From NCBI GenBank assembly GCA_033085395.1, contig JANQBS010000018.1, positions 62,001 through 126,000 on the forward strand: a stretch of 64,000 bases of DNA. The letters are read 5' to 3'. A program made the translations under genes and the position numbers. The notes beneath the pieces are model-generated. The model did not search any database. It was not told the DNA's origin and saw nothing but the letters and a program-made list of their open reading frames with translations. Every line of letters begins with the position of its first letter. Position 1 is the first letter of the stretch. Source of the DNA: Xanthoparmelia taractica (Eukaryota > Ascomycota > Lecanoromycetes > Lecanorales > Parmeliaceae). Shown here piece after piece: positions 20,291 to 31,545 of the stretch.

Positions 20291-23200
20291 TCATCTCCGT
20301 CCCTTCTTCCCCACATCATCTCCCCACTGCACCCTCCCCTGACTGACGGCGGGCGAGTCCGCAAATCTGATACCTGGCGGTCTCCTAACCTCAGTGGCAC
20401 TCGGTTCCGGCATAGGCTTATGTCCCCTAGCCGGTCGTCTCTCCCCACCATCGTCTTCGCTATCACTGCTGTCTCGACGCTCCCCTTCATCGCCCTCGCC
20501 CAAAGCTTCCAGTCGTCTTCTTCGTTCCGCTGCTGTCTCCCCTTGCGATCCCTGTGGCGTAGACGCCCCTGCGCCAAACGTAGGATTTCTGAACACGGGC
20601 CCTTGACCGGTCGTATGAGGCGGGGCGCGCTCCGTTCCATCATCATCAGAATCTTGGCGCGCGAGAGCAAGGCGCCGACGTCGCTGAGCTGCAGTCTCTT
20701 CTCCGCCGTACTTTTGAACACTCTCCGAGACTGGATGAAAGGGTATCTCTTGATTATTTGAGTCGATCAAGGTCAGGCCATCCGGGCCTTCTGGTTTGTC
20801 TTCAGCAGTAGTACTTAGTCTTCGGACGATAGGCATCATATCATCTGGTTGGTCTCCTTCCTGGACAGGCGGCATTGTAGATTGCTCAGCAGCGCGCTTG
20901 GAATTTGATCGTGGCCTCGCCGAAGACCGACTGTCTCCGACCTCATCTTCTGCATCAGCCCGGACTTCTTCCTTGACCACTTCGGGGACATCGCTTTCTT
21001 CGACAACTTGCACCCGTGCTTTAGGATCCATAGATTGGATTTGTTGGATGAAATCAGCTTTACTCAAGCGACGGCCACCAGTGCCAACAGTGAAGCGAAT
21101 GCGATCATCGTCAGGATCGACAATGGACTGCTTTCGACGTTTCTTCCCTTGGCCGCTCGCCTCTGCTGTCGAATCGTTCTGAGGCGCTTCTCCGGTTCTT
21201 CCTCCGATGCCTACCCATGTTCCGGCACGTCTTAGCATTGGCCTTGCGTTGAAATGGCCAGCCCCATCCTGCACGCCTCCTCGGACACCACCCCTTTGTT
21301 TTGGCTGTGAAGGGAGATCGTACTTCTTGACGACCTCGCCATCTTCATCTTCTACGATGATGGTATTGCCGAATTGGTAAGCGTGAGCTGGGCCTCGCTT
21401 GTGCTCCGGAGCCTTGGGCTTGGGCTTTGGATCAGACGGCCCAGCCGCTTCCTTGTCCTTTCCCCTCCATCCATTCCATCCGTCCCATCCGTCTCCAAAC
21501 CTCTTCATAAATCTCTTCGGTGTCACGCTAGGAGGCCCAGCACCTGCTGAGAAAGTATTCTCTAACTCCTCGCCTTCTGTTTTCTGTTCGTGTGGATGGA
21601 ATTTACCCTTGGCGTGCTGACCACTCTTGTCTTTCCGGAGGGCTACCTCATCATCGAGAATATGCTGCTTCTTTTCTTCAGCGGATTCGCCTCTCACGTC
21701 ATGAATGGCCAGGACTTCTCCCTCTTCATCTTCAACTACCAATTCATTACCCTCTTCATAGGCTTCAAGTTCCGGTTCTTTGATCTTTTTGTGGCCACTT
21801 CTCGCTTCCTCCTCCTCGCGCTTCTCCTGGGCATCTTCCATCTCAAGCTGATCAGGAGGTTCATTGCTTTCTCCACTACCTGATGGACTCTCCTTCTCGT
21901 TGATAGTATCAGACACACTGTCAGCAGGGCTTGTAACTTCATTTCTCCGTTGCGGTGTAATTGCGGACTGACTGATTGGGCCGCCGGGTCCCATACCAGA
22001 TTCCCATCTTGACTTCCTCCGAGTCGGTCGAGGCTTTTCAATTGGCGAATCTTCTTCTTTTTGTCGACGCAGAAAGTTGCCAGGAACGCCAATCGGCGGT
22101 AGCGTTCCCGGTGCATACTCTGGAAGCTTCTCGTTCGAAGAGCTCTCACTCGCCAAGTCGTCTTTGTTCTTCGACATTGAGCCCTTAGCGTTGGTTTGAA
22201 TCCTCGGAAGCCTGTTCATCCATGACGGACCTTCTTCATTGGCTTGGGTGTATGACATTGTGAGCGTCAGAGTGTTGATGCGCTTCCCAAGGGTGAAGAC
22301 AGCAATGGATGATCCATGGACGAGAATTGAAGTTATGACCAAGAATGTAGTAAGTGGCCAAATGATCTGAACCACGAGATAGTTCACGGTACTAGGATCA
22401 GATGGCAGAACATTTAGAGGCGTAGTGGTATCGGTCTCCAGTTCTGCCCTTGCTAGGATTGCTGCAAAAATGGCACCCACGCCGATTGGACCAAAGTGAC
22501 CAGCAAATAATGCTTCTCTCCAAGTCTTAATGTCCGGAATCAAGGGTTTGAGCGCCATCATGATGGGGATGCGTCGGAAGAAGACGACGAAGATGGCAAT
22601 GACAACAAGTCTCCAAGGGGTCAAGCCATATTCTGGTGCATTGTATTGTTCCCACGGTATGATGGCGCCGAGGTAGACAAAGTATGCCAGGTTGAGTAAC
22701 AGATCAATGACGTTGGAAACGTGTGATTCTTCCGTCTTCTCTGTAAACCAACCATCGTTACTGAATCCAACTCCAGCTGCAAAACCAACGAGCAGATCAT
22801 CCGTGCCGAGCGTAGCTCCAGTACCGGCACAAAACAGAGCCAGGACGAAGTAGAATACCAGGAAGCTTTCCCTATCAATCAACCCCTTTCTGTCCGCCCA
22901 TTTTATCATGTGGCGACCAATGTAGCCGATCAAGACTCCATATGTGGCGCCAAAGACGCACTCGTACAGTATTGTCTCGCAGAACCAATGGTATGCAACC
23001 TGATGGGTATCCGGGCGGTAGTGGATCAAGTAGAATGACAGATAGATGAATGGAAATGCCATGCCGTCGTTACATCCTGACTCGGCAGATAGAAGATCTC
23101 GAAGATGCTTGGGCACCCGCTTAGCGAACTTGCCCTTTCCGACCACAGACGAGGCTAGGACAGGGTCAGTGGCTGTGACGCAGGCAGCACACATGAGGCT

Positions 23201-23596
23201 TTCAAGCCAGCTCAGCGGCGTGATCATCCACCAGATGAAGAGGCTCGTGATGAGCCATCCAAAAGTCATCACAGGCACCAGCAAGAATGTGACTGATCTC
23301 CAATGCCTCTCCATGTACGCTTTTGGCAGTTCAACACCAACGGCGAAGCATTGGACGACGAGGACGACACGCGAACACTCCAGAGTGATTTGATCTGTGT
23401 TTCCCCATGAGAGCGGATTGAACAAGTTTGCGGCGTGAGGTCCGAATATAACACCACATATGGTTGCCACTGTAGCTTCTCCAATATATAGTCGTTCCTT
23501 AACGAACAAGGATACCAGCATGAAGAGACTGGTAAAGCCTCCTATGATCAAGTACGCCCAATGCGGCTTGTTGATGCTCAGCTGTTCCCACACCAT
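20291..23596 (-). CDS. NHA1: Plasma-membrane Na+(K+)/H+ antiporter, Nha1/Sod2 family
   Basis: Single uninterrupted exon, 1101 residues, ATG at 23596-23594. Residues about 12-440 form 12 or more membrane helices of the CPA1 exchanger fold. The diagnostic TATDPVLASSVVGKGKFAK (D144) and AESGCNDGMAFPF (N176-D177, the ion-binding pair) are present, as are GTDDLLVGFAAGVGF and HFGPIGVGAIF. The 660-residue cytosolic tail is hydrophilic, typical of fungal Nha1. It contains two copies of a short motif with VEDE-GEV (residues 613-634 and 740-760), separated by GDGWDGWNGWRGKDK. The protein expels Na+ and K+ in exchange for protons at the plasma membrane and so governs salt tolerance and cytosolic pH. The assignment is very secure; the tail is typically bound by regulators. 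Confidence 0.96.
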   Translation of the reverse strand: MVWEQLSINKPHWAYLIIGGFTSLFMLVSLFVKERLYIGEATVATICGVIFGPHAANLFNPLSWGNTDQITLECSRVVLVVQCFAVGVELPKAYMERHWRSVTFLLVPVMTFGWLITSLFIWWMITPLSWLESLMCAACVTATDPVLASSVVGKGKFAKRVPKHLRDLLSAESGCNDGMAFPFIYLSFYLIHYRPDTHQVAYHWFCETILYECVFGATYGVLIGYIGRHMIKWADRKGLIDRESFLVFYFVLALFCAGTGATLGTDDLLVGFAAGVGFSNDGWFTEKTEESHVSNVIDLLLNLAYFVYLGAIIPWEQYNAPEYGLTPWRLVVIAIFVVFFRRIPIMMALKPLIPDIKTWREALFAGHFGPIGVGAIFAAILARAELETDTTTPLNVLPSDPSTVNYLVVQIIWPLTTFLVITSILVHGSSIAVFTLGKRINTLTLTMSYTQANEEGPSWMNRLPRIQTNAKGSMSKNKDDLASESSSNEKLPEYAPGTLPPIGVPGNFLRRQKEEDSPIEKPRPTRRKSRWESGMGPGGPISQSAITPQRRNEVTSPADSVSDTINEKESPSGSGESNEPPDQLEMEDAQEKREEEEARSGHKKIKEPELEAYEEGNELVVEDEEGEVLAIHDVRGESAEEKKQHILDDEVALRKDKSGQHAKGKFHPHEQKTEGEELENTFSAGAGPPSVTPKRFMKRFGDGWDGWNGWRGKDKEAAGPSDPKPKPKAPEHKRGPAHAYQFGNTIIVEDEDGEVVKKYDLPSQPKQRGGVRGGVQDGAGHFNARPMLRRAGTWVGIGGRTGEAPQNDSTAEASGQGKKRRKQSIVDPDDDRIRFTVGTGGRRLSKADFIQQIQSMDPKARVQVVEESDVPEVVKEEVRADAEDEVGDSRSSARPRSNSKRAAEQSTMPPVQEGDQPDDMMPIVRRLSTTAEDKPEGPDGLTLIDSNNQEIPFHPVSESVQKYGGEETAAQRRRRLALARQDSDDDGTERAPPHTTGQGPVFRNPTFGAGASTPQGSQGETAAERRRRLEALGEGDEGERRDSSDSEDDGGERRPARGHKPMPEPSATEVRRPPGIRFADSPAVSQGRVQWGDDVGKKGRR

Positions 23597-25205
23597 GATT
23601 GCCTGTTGATCTCAGAATCTGATCTCTCGGTATTCCAAGTTGTAGACGAATCCTCCAATATCAGAAATCTTGATGTTGACGCGGCTCTTCCCTTTCAAGA
23701 CAGTATGACCGCGACCTTTATGGAACCCAGTCGCAATGAGCGTAGAAGCAGATCGTAGAGTGTGAGGAGTCGTAATTCGTTAACTCTTCGTCTATACGAC
23801 TTTGCGACCAATGCTTGAAGGTGCCGCTGGTGTTGGAAAGGTGAGAGGATGCTGGATGCGTATGATGAGAAAGAGTGTTGGGCCCAAAGTTGAAGTCTCA
23901 TCCAGGGACGGAAGAGGTAGGGACGGTGTGGGGGTTCGGTGACCTCTCCGGGGAAATCCACACGCACTGGAGCGTCTCCTTCCTCAGCGATTGGGAAGAT
24001 ATGGGAGACAGACTCGTAGGCATTTGGGTTAAAGGGTCCTCGAATCGGTATTTATGTACAGACATGGGATCTTTGAAAGTATCACCCAACTATCAGAATC
24101 CTTGGGGAAAGTGCGGAGTGGAATTGTATTTCAATCGGCTCGAAACGGTTATTTTCGCCAAGACGGCGGCGTGCGATTTTGCATGAATGCCAAGGCGCTA
24201 GTATAAAGGTTGTTCCCCTGACGAAAGAGACCAAGAGATTGTTCCGGGATTCTGCTTTGTTTGCTTGTGATCGTGAAGAATTGATTTGCTACACTTCAAC
24301 AGGCCAAGCACTCAACACTCTCTCCAAGACAGCTAGAGTATCTCACGAACTTCCTTATCCGACCTCTCCTTCTTCTTACCTTAGCTGTTTGTATGAGAGG
24401 GAGCAAACCGCCCGGCAGAAAAATAGAAAATACCCAGACACTAAAAACCACTTAACCCTTATGTACATTAGAGCCTCAAGCGAACTTGCCACAAAGATAA
24501 CCGCCAAGTCCCTGCGCCGAGGCCGCGAGAGAGATAATGCAAGCGAGCGATAACCACATGAGTCGCAGCTTTAGTGGTAGTGGGGGCTGGCTTGTGGAGA
24601 CTATTTGGGATGAAAGTTTGCTCATGAGAACTTCTATCTGACGACTTCGGTAGAGTAGATCACGATAACAGCAACGGCCGTATCAAAGAGGCGCATAAAG
24701 TGGCTAGATCTACTAGATACTTCCAGCACATCAAACTACTCGAGCTGGGGAATACCTGCAGGCATGATTCCTGTGCGAGGACTAAATATTCATGTGGGCT
24801 TGTTGGTCGAGAATGTGGAGCTCCCTCGAAGAAACAATCTTCTCATCTGGTGGATACGCCTTCGACATGAGAAGGAGGAGGACCCAAGTCTCAATTATAT
24901 GTAGTATAGTCTATATGGGACAATTGCAAACGGATTTACACAGAAAGCCTTCCTGGGCGCAACAAAAAATTACAAGGACCATATCTCAGGTATCGCCGTC
25001 AGACGGTCCGCTGCAATAGACCACACAGAAGCCCCTTCGGCCAAAGGAAAGTAAGTAGTGAAAACGGGGTATCCTCGCTCGACTTGGGGAGCCATCGCTC
25101 GCTCTCATACCGTGGTCCTCCAAAATCCCAACGCCAAAGGTCTTGAAAAATGTCATGACTCGTAGACTGCTTCACTCGTAATCCCATGTAGTTGATACAT
25201 CCCAA
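23597..25205. other. Intergenic, no gene supported
   Basis: This is the upstream region of the antiporter gene and the 3' flank of the kinase gene. Only short ORFs without recognisable domains on either strand. Confidence 0.45.
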
Positions 25206-27254
25206 TCAAAGCTTCCAATCGTCCTTCATGTCCTCAAGCATTTCTTGACATCCCTCAAGCCACCTGCTCTTCAGCACATGTGCAATCGTCCAGCGACGCT
25301 CGCTCTCCATCTCCAGGCACCCACACATAAGCTCCAAGACCTCCTCTTCATACCCAATGACCCCAGCCGCCCTCTCCAATGCCGCCATGTCCCATTCACC
25401 AGCGAGGATCATCATTTGCACCCGCGGCTGGAACACGTGCTGGAAAGGTAGATCGCCCACCAAGAGTGCGTAGATCACCACACCGTAAGCCCACATGTCG
25501 ACCACTGAACTGAGGAAGCCAGCAGGGCTCATGATGAGTTCCGGCGAAGCATATTGTAGGCTCCCTGCGATTGATGTACTGGTCTCGGACGGACCGATGT
25601 TCTTAGGTGGTGGACGGTCTGTTACTCTCTCGTAAGGGTCTGGCGTGTTCCTCCGTGTATCGCTCGTGACAAACTCGGCAAGACCAAAGTCGCAAAGTAG
25701 TAGGTTCCCTCCGTCGTTAGCGACATCAGGGTCAGATATGTCGATCAGGCAGTTCTCCAGCTTAATGTCACGATGGACCACTCGGACGTCTTCGTGTAGG
25801 TACCGTATGGCAGAGGCAAGTTGGTATGCATACCGCCGCGCGAGATCTCGACTTATCCCATGCCGGTTGGCCCGGACCAGGTCGAAGAGCGTCCCACCAG
25901 TGTTGAGCTTCGTGAAGCAGAATGTAGCAAAGTCGGTCACGTATACTTCGATAAGCGGGAGGATATTGCGATGACCCAAACATCGCCAGAGGGAGACTTC
26001 GTGCTCGAATTCTGCTTGAAATTGTTCATTTTCCAGCTCGTCCTTGCCAGCAATTTGCTTGCGGACAATCTTGACGGCTCGGCATATCTTCTCGTCGCCC
26101 TCCAATGTGTATGCTTCTTTGACCGTACTGAAGCCTCCAAATCCGACTTGCTTCCCAATAACATATTCTCCCACTTCTTGCCCTTCGCTGTCTTGTTCTG
26201 GAGGAGCCTCTTCGCGAGCGAATCTCGAGAGAAAAGCTGTTGCTGGGGACATTGAAGACGATGTGGACCGGCGTGAACTTCGAGAACTCTGCCGTTGTGC
26301 CGCTCGCATGCTCCATTTTCTTTCGATTGAATAACTCTTAGACCTCAAGACGGAGGACTGCTGCCGTTGTCTTGGCCATGCGCTCGAGTCTTCGTAGGAA
26401 ATGGGGAACGGGAAAGGGCCGTGAGAGGAGAGTGGAGAGATCAGAATATCCATGTTGTCGGTAGGTGTGTGTACCTCAGAGGCCACTGGCGAAAGCGTCG
26501 ACTCGGAAGTCAAAGAGGCGCCTTGCTCAGGGAGATCAGTCTGCTCTTGTTCCTGTGCAAGGCTTTCAGCGGTAGATTGTAGTAGCGGCCACCGTGACAG
26601 GATGTCTGGACATTTAGGTGTTACTTGGGCTTGGTTCTGCCGTGGTCCCGTTTCCAGAAGTTTACCAGTCCCAGTATCGTAATGTCTGCAGTCGGCTTCA
26701 CTGTGCGATCGATAAAAAGGCGACCTCACTGGGTGCCTTCCAAGCTCCAACAAAGTTGAATGATTCCTCGCTCGCGTGTCGATAGCCAATTCTGGCAGAG
26801 GCTGTTCTAGAGGTTGTTCATGACCAGACTCCAATGTGACCTTGGTGTTAAAGCTAATAGACGGCCTCCGGTTCCTCATGAACTCCTCCAAAGGAGAGGG
26901 CTCTTCATATCGTGAGTCAGCCTCAAGTTCCCAGCTCTTATCTCCAGACCGCTCCGTACCGTCTCCAGCCGAGGCTTGGGGGACGTCGATTGGCCGTGCA
27001 ATTACATGGTCCACGTTTGGGGCGCGAGGAAGCCATTGCAAACCCGTATCTGAAGCTCTGCTCGAGGGATAAGATAACCTGTGTGTAGCAACGGGCCCGG
27101 TGTTATCCGTATCAAGCTGATCTGCCCATGTCTTACGGCCATCTGTTTCGTTGTTATCGCGGCTGCGCGCAGTGGTGTCATCAGGAAATGTGGGGGATAA
27201 GTTTCCAGAGGATGTCCTTAGCCGTTCAAATCCAGCGTGCAAGTCATAGGCCAT
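25206..27254 (-). CDS. Serine/threonine protein kinase with long N-terminal extension
   Basis: Single exon, 682 residues from the ATG at 27254-27252. The same frame stays open 32 codons upstream without an ATG. Residues 1-360 are Ser/Pro-rich and probably disordered. The kinase domain runs from about 363 to the end: glycine loop GKQVGFGGFSTV (with Val in AVKIVRK supplying the ATP-binding Lys), catalytic VHRDIKLENCLI, DFGLAEF, then SIAGSLQYASPELI in the activation segment and DMWAYGVVIYALLVGDLPF. All catalytic residues are in place, so it should be active. The HRDIKLEN core and domain order resemble the fungal CAMK/Nnk1-Prr-type kinases, but I cannot name an orthologue. It ends 39 residues after the last kinase helix, so there is no C-terminal regulatory domain. 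Confidence 0.9.
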   Translation of the reverse strand: MAYDLHAGFERLRTSSGNLSPTFPDDTTARSRDNNETDGRKTWADQLDTDNTGPVATHRLSYPSSRASDTGLQWLPRAPNVDHVIARPIDVPQASAGDGTERSGDKSWELEADSRYEEPSPLEEFMRNRRPSISFNTKVTLESGHEQPLEQPLPELAIDTRARNHSTLLELGRHPVRSPFYRSHSEADCRHYDTGTGKLLETGPRQNQAQVTPKCPDILSRWPLLQSTAESLAQEQEQTDLPEQGASLTSESTLSPVASEVHTPTDNMDILISPLSSHGPFPFPISYEDSSAWPRQRQQSSVLRSKSYSIERKWSMRAAQRQSSRSSRRSTSSSMSPATAFLSRFAREEAPPEQDSEGQEVGEYVIGKQVGFGGFSTVKEAYTLEGDEKICRAVKIVRKQIAGKDELENEQFQAEFEHEVSLWRCLGHRNILPLIEVYVTDFATFCFTKLNTGGTLFDLVRANRHGISRDLARRYAYQLASAIRYLHEDVRVVHRDIKLENCLIDISDPDVANDGGNLLLCDFGLAEFVTSDTRRNTPDPYERVTDRPPPKNIGPSETSTSIAGSLQYASPELIMSPAGFLSSVVDMWAYGVVIYALLVGDLPFQHVFQPRVQMMILAGEWDMAALERAAGVIGYEEEVLELMCGCLEMESERRWTIAHVLKSRWLEGCQEMLEDMKDDWKL

Positions 27255-28225
27255 TTCCCGGGCCGTTTGATCAATTATCTCACCACCCCGCGCAGTATGC
27301 GGCAGGCTAAGAGTATATGCAGCTGCAGGAGCCACGCGCGCCTGTCGCAACGATTTCTTGTCTGGGGAAGAGAAGGTCTGGGGGGCGAGGAAGCTGGAGG
27401 TGGGCGGGGCTTCGCAAGATCAGCCCAGGTACAAGGACCTCCGTCGAACAGTTTCAGTGGTGTATCTTGGACCGTTCCTACATGATCCGAAGCGGGCGAA
27501 AGGTGCGCTTGAATCCTGCGACTGTTCCGACAAAGTCGTGGGCTGTGTGTGTATGGGGGATCGCCTTCTTCTCTTTCGGAATTGGTCTGCTGTTGAGGCC
27601 GAGCGCGGCGACGCAGGCCCGATGAACGAAGGAGGAAAAAGTGCAACAAAAAGACCAAGCCAAGCTGTGGTGGATTTGAGGGAGAAGGAAAGAGAGATGC
27701 TTTGTTCTTTAGCAGCTGCTGACGGGGTTCAAACCCCCAGTAGAAGTAGCCCCCACCTGCAGAGTGACGGAAGTCGTGCACCTTTTGGGGCGATGTTTCT
27801 GCAGCGCAAGTTTCAGAGCGTATATTCTTAGGTAATGAGTCAACTATTAAGCAAAATAGAAAGAAGAGAAGATGAGCCGCAATGATTATTTTACAATTCA
27901 ATATTAATCATTATTTCATAGAGAAGTTGAGGTGCCGCAGGCCATTGACCGGCGAACTCCTGGGTGCCGCAGTCGGTAGGGCTACCAGTCGCCACCCCCA
28001 GAATAATATATTATTACTATGTTATTACTCTACACTCTTACTTGATAATATGTGTCATAAAGTCAATTGGTGGAAACTCAAGTGTCATTCATACTCTTGT
28101 ATCTCCAAGATGAGTGGCTAGGGTATTCTCATAAAAGCACAAAGACAGCAAACGCTCACTAAGTCACCATCAAACCCACAGCGCCTTGCTGCCCGCCTGA
28201 GTTCTATCCATGCAGGTACCAATCC
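27255..28225. other. Intergenic and upstream region of the kinase gene
   Basis: A minus-strand open frame at 27275-27901 overlaps the kinase upstream region in another frame and reads as Arg/Pro-rich, with no domain, so I do not call it. 27840-28130 is AT-rich. No other feature. Confidence 0.4.
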
Positions 28226-31059
28226 TCAAAACAGCTTCCAACCCTTTTCCCTCTCCTTTCCCCTCTTCGCCTCCTCCCTCCTTCCCTCCCTCCCTTCTAG
28301 CAACTTCAGACTTTCCATTTTCTGCAACACCAGCTCCAACATTTCTTTCCTTTTCACCACGTCCAAGTGCCTCGCTATCCTCCCATCTTCTCTTGCGAAC
28401 CTCTCTACCTCCTCTTTTGACAATCCCCTGCCCAATCTCAAGTCCAATTCCCGCGGAAAGTTATAATAAAACTCTGATAGTAGTTCGACATTCAGGAACA
28501 GTACAGCGGTAGCGGTGAGTTTGTCGGCGACGACGTCGAGAAAGATCTCCGGGCAATAGTATTTGTTAGTTTTCGTAGCGCATTGTTTGGAGCGAATGGC
28601 GAGGAGGCGCATAGAGAGGATGGAGGCTCGATCGCGGAGAAATACTGCTTCCCTGCCTACGCAGTCGATGCGTTAGTGACCGGCTTTCGTTACGGTTATG
28701 TAGGAGAGACGGAGGCCTAACCTTTCGCGAGCAGAGCAGCACTGAAACCCCCACCGCCGCCGATTCCGTCACCTTCAAGCACTACTTCGCCTTTACGTAC
28801 TCGGTCGATGTATCCCATGACTTCTTTCATCTTCTTCTTGCCGCCAATAGAGGTCTCAACAGACTTCTCGGCTGCTTCGCATGCCTTGAGCTCTTTCTTG
28901 AGCACGTCGGAGACGTTTTGGCGCCCTTTCACCCACTCAGAGTCATCGACCTCAATCTCATACTTGTACGGTTTAATACAATTCTCCACCTGGTCACTAG
29001 TACTGTAGAATCTCTCATTTAGAATTCCCGACACTGCATCTGTGATGGCCTGACGGGCGAACGGGTGAGTGGAGAAAGTAGATGCATTGATGAGTCGCTC
29101 GACCTCAGATTGGAGGGCGTTGGCAATGTGGGTGGTTGCTAGCCTGCCGATGCCGAGCTTGGTGAGGGAGGAGGATGAGGCGTCGAGCTTTCGATGCCAG
29201 TACGGATTCTCAGGATCTGCCTTCGGCAAATCGCTAAGAGGATCTGGCTCGATCAACGCAGGGGTCAGGTCAGGAATAGGCTTATTCCAGTATCGCTGCG
29301 CGAGCACATCCAGCACCCGCTGGTTCAGTTCTTCCTTGAGCAATTCCCGTACTTGAGGTCGGCCGAAGGACTCAGCGAATTCTTTAAAGGAATGCTTGAA
29401 GGCGTCCAGACTTTCCGCCAGGTACGACTCTGCACTCAACGGCCGGTCGTTGTACTGGACCTTGAACTCGTAGGTTGCCTCTTCAAGCTCTTGGCGGATA
29501 GCGTCACTGGTACCTTGTAGACTAGCAGCCATCGTTTGCTCAAGCACGTGCATCAGCTTCTTCCTTAAAGTCGTAGTGCCCACCGCCAGTTGAGACTCGG
29601 GGCCGAATTCGTGAGGATGCGCGGAGAAATAGGCATTTTCATTCTTGGTGACAGCGGCGGTGATATTACCACTCCCTCTTGAGAACAACCCCGATGTTGG
29701 CGGTACTCGACTGACGACACCCACATAGCCAAGTCGTAAAGGGTATTTCCTGTCACTTAAGATACTAGCTCCTCTTGCAGCGTCCACAAGATCCATCTTT
29801 GTTACCACACCAATGGTCCTCTCGCCCCGAGGGTCTACCCTCCTGCTGGCGCGGAGAGCAGTTGAATTTGCTAGATCAACATCCGCAGCTGATATGGCGA
29901 GGATGACGTTCGGTGGCTGAATGTACTTGTCGCAGAGATCGGCAATCTTCTGCTTCAGCTCTGGGGGCTGATCTAGTCCAGACACTTGAATATATCCTGG
30001 CAGATCGATAAGAGAAAGATCTGGAACATTAGGCGAGTAGATTGACAGCTGAATCGGATCGTCAGACACGCAGTCGGCAGCCGGCACCGCAAGATTCAAT
30101 TCCGTCAGTGTCCTTTGAATGCTCGAAAAATCCGTTATCTTCCCCAAACCCAGCGCTGGAAACTCTCCGTACTCAGCCTGTGCATCTGGCGTGTTGACCA
30201 AAGTAAGCTCAATAGGTCTCCTAGTAATCATGTTCGACCCCTTAGGCAAGAATTCATGTCCCACAACGGCCTCGAGAACCGAACTCTTTCCAGACGATTG
30301 AGACCCAATGACCACAATCGACGGCAGAATAAGTGCGCTCTGCTGTCCAACTACCTGCAATATGTTCCGAATCTCAATCATCTTCTTCGTCAACATCATC
30401 ATCTGGTCGTCCCTGGCAGATTGCTCCCCCGTTCTTTCATCTTCCTCTGGACTCTGTGTATAGCCGAACGCAGCACCTGTCCCCGCAACAGCTGCGGCCG
30501 CAGCTCTGCTCTGATCAGGTGGCGGTCCTCCGCCATTAGGTCCCTCTCCAGAAGACGATGAACCCTCCCCACCCTCGTAAATCTGCCGCATCCATTCAGG
30601 TAGTTGCATCTTCTCCTTCGTCCTCTCCCAGCCATTCTTCGTCTGTTCCGCCACGTCTTTGGCCCCTCCAAAGAGACCCTGTGCGGTCCCCGTCGCCCAA
30701 TCTTTCCCTTTACCCAGAACATCCATGGCGTAGTTACCCGCCTGCGTAGCTTGATACTGCAGATAAGCCAGCCCCCCTATCATTGCCGCCCCAAACATTG
30801 CCGGAATCCGCACAAGCTTCATGGCCAGTTGGGGCAGAACGCGAGTGAAGCTTGCATTCCGCACGACGGGCAGGTTGTGCACTGCGTACGCTCCCCATGG
30901 CCATCCCCTCCTCGTTCCACGCCTAGTGAAGCCGGGAAACCGGGTGGCGTGTAAGTGTAGTCCTCCAGCATTGGAAGCAGGTGTGTGTACGTTGCGGCGC
31001 GCAAGGTTGAAGCGAAGGGAAGGGCGGACGAGGCGGGCTGCAAGGCGAGATGCACTCAT
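28226..31059 (-). CDS. MGM1: Mitochondrial inner-membrane dynamin-like GTPase Mgm1/OPA1
   Basis: Two exons, 31059-28722 and 28656-28226 (65-nt intron), give 922 residues. The N-terminus is an Arg-rich mitochondrial presequence. A membrane anchor lies at about residues 87-103 (IPAMFGAAMIGGLAYL), and a small Ala/Gly-rich stretch at about 185-199 sits where rhomboid Pcp1 makes the short form in yeast. The GTPase domain has G1 GSQSSGKSS (252-260), switch MITRRP (277-282), G3 DLPGY (352-356) and G4 TKMD (420-423). The stalk and a GED-like helix are completed by exon 2 (LRLGRGLSKEEVERFARED), which ends in a Lys/Glu-rich tail. It drives inner-membrane fusion and cristae shape. The short exon 2 encodes the end of the GTPase effector region and would be lost if the intron were missed. 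Confidence 0.96.
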
Positions 31060-31545
31060 TTTTGTTTGGAGCTATGGTACGCAGTGGGTCCGCTGGTGTA
31101 TTCGAAGACCAGCCATGGCTTCTATCTTGTTCTCATATACGGGGTATCGAATTCTGAGACGCGGCGAAATAAATCTGGTTCAGCCTTATAGGTCTTGGCA
31201 TCACATACAGATGGAGATCTGGTAGCTTCTTTATCCGAGGCTGACTGTCGCTTTCATGGTACTCTCAGCAAACTATCTATTCAACTTCTATAGTCTATAT
31301 ATACTCAATTGGTTAACGGTTTTAATCTTTACTCGTGCTATGTTTATTTGACGCCGTATTCTATGAATGACTACATATGGATATCTCCGTAGCTCCCAAA
31401 AATCCTATTTCCTTTCCAAACCCTCAATGCATGATAACACCGTCCTCGAAGCAGCCCGCCCTAAGAGCATATCACTGCAGCGCCAGGGGCATGCATCCCG
31501 TGAAGCTTATGGCCGTTGCGGTTAGTACACAATCTTCCCTCCTCC
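31060..31545. other. Intergenic between MGM1 and the synthetase gene
   Basis: This holds the MGM1 upstream region and the 3' flank of the synthetase gene. It marks the left edge of the biosynthetic locus. No ORF with a recognisable domain. Confidence 0.4.

Noticed and set aside
27275..27901. 208-codon minus-strand frame upstream of the kinase
   Set aside because: It overlaps the kinase upstream region in another frame, is Arg/Pro-rich without a domain, and has no splice that joins the kinase.
28226..28612. Separate 128-residue gene
   Set aside because: Its frame joins MGM1 exon 1 exactly across a 65-nt GT-AG intron and completes the GTPase effector region.
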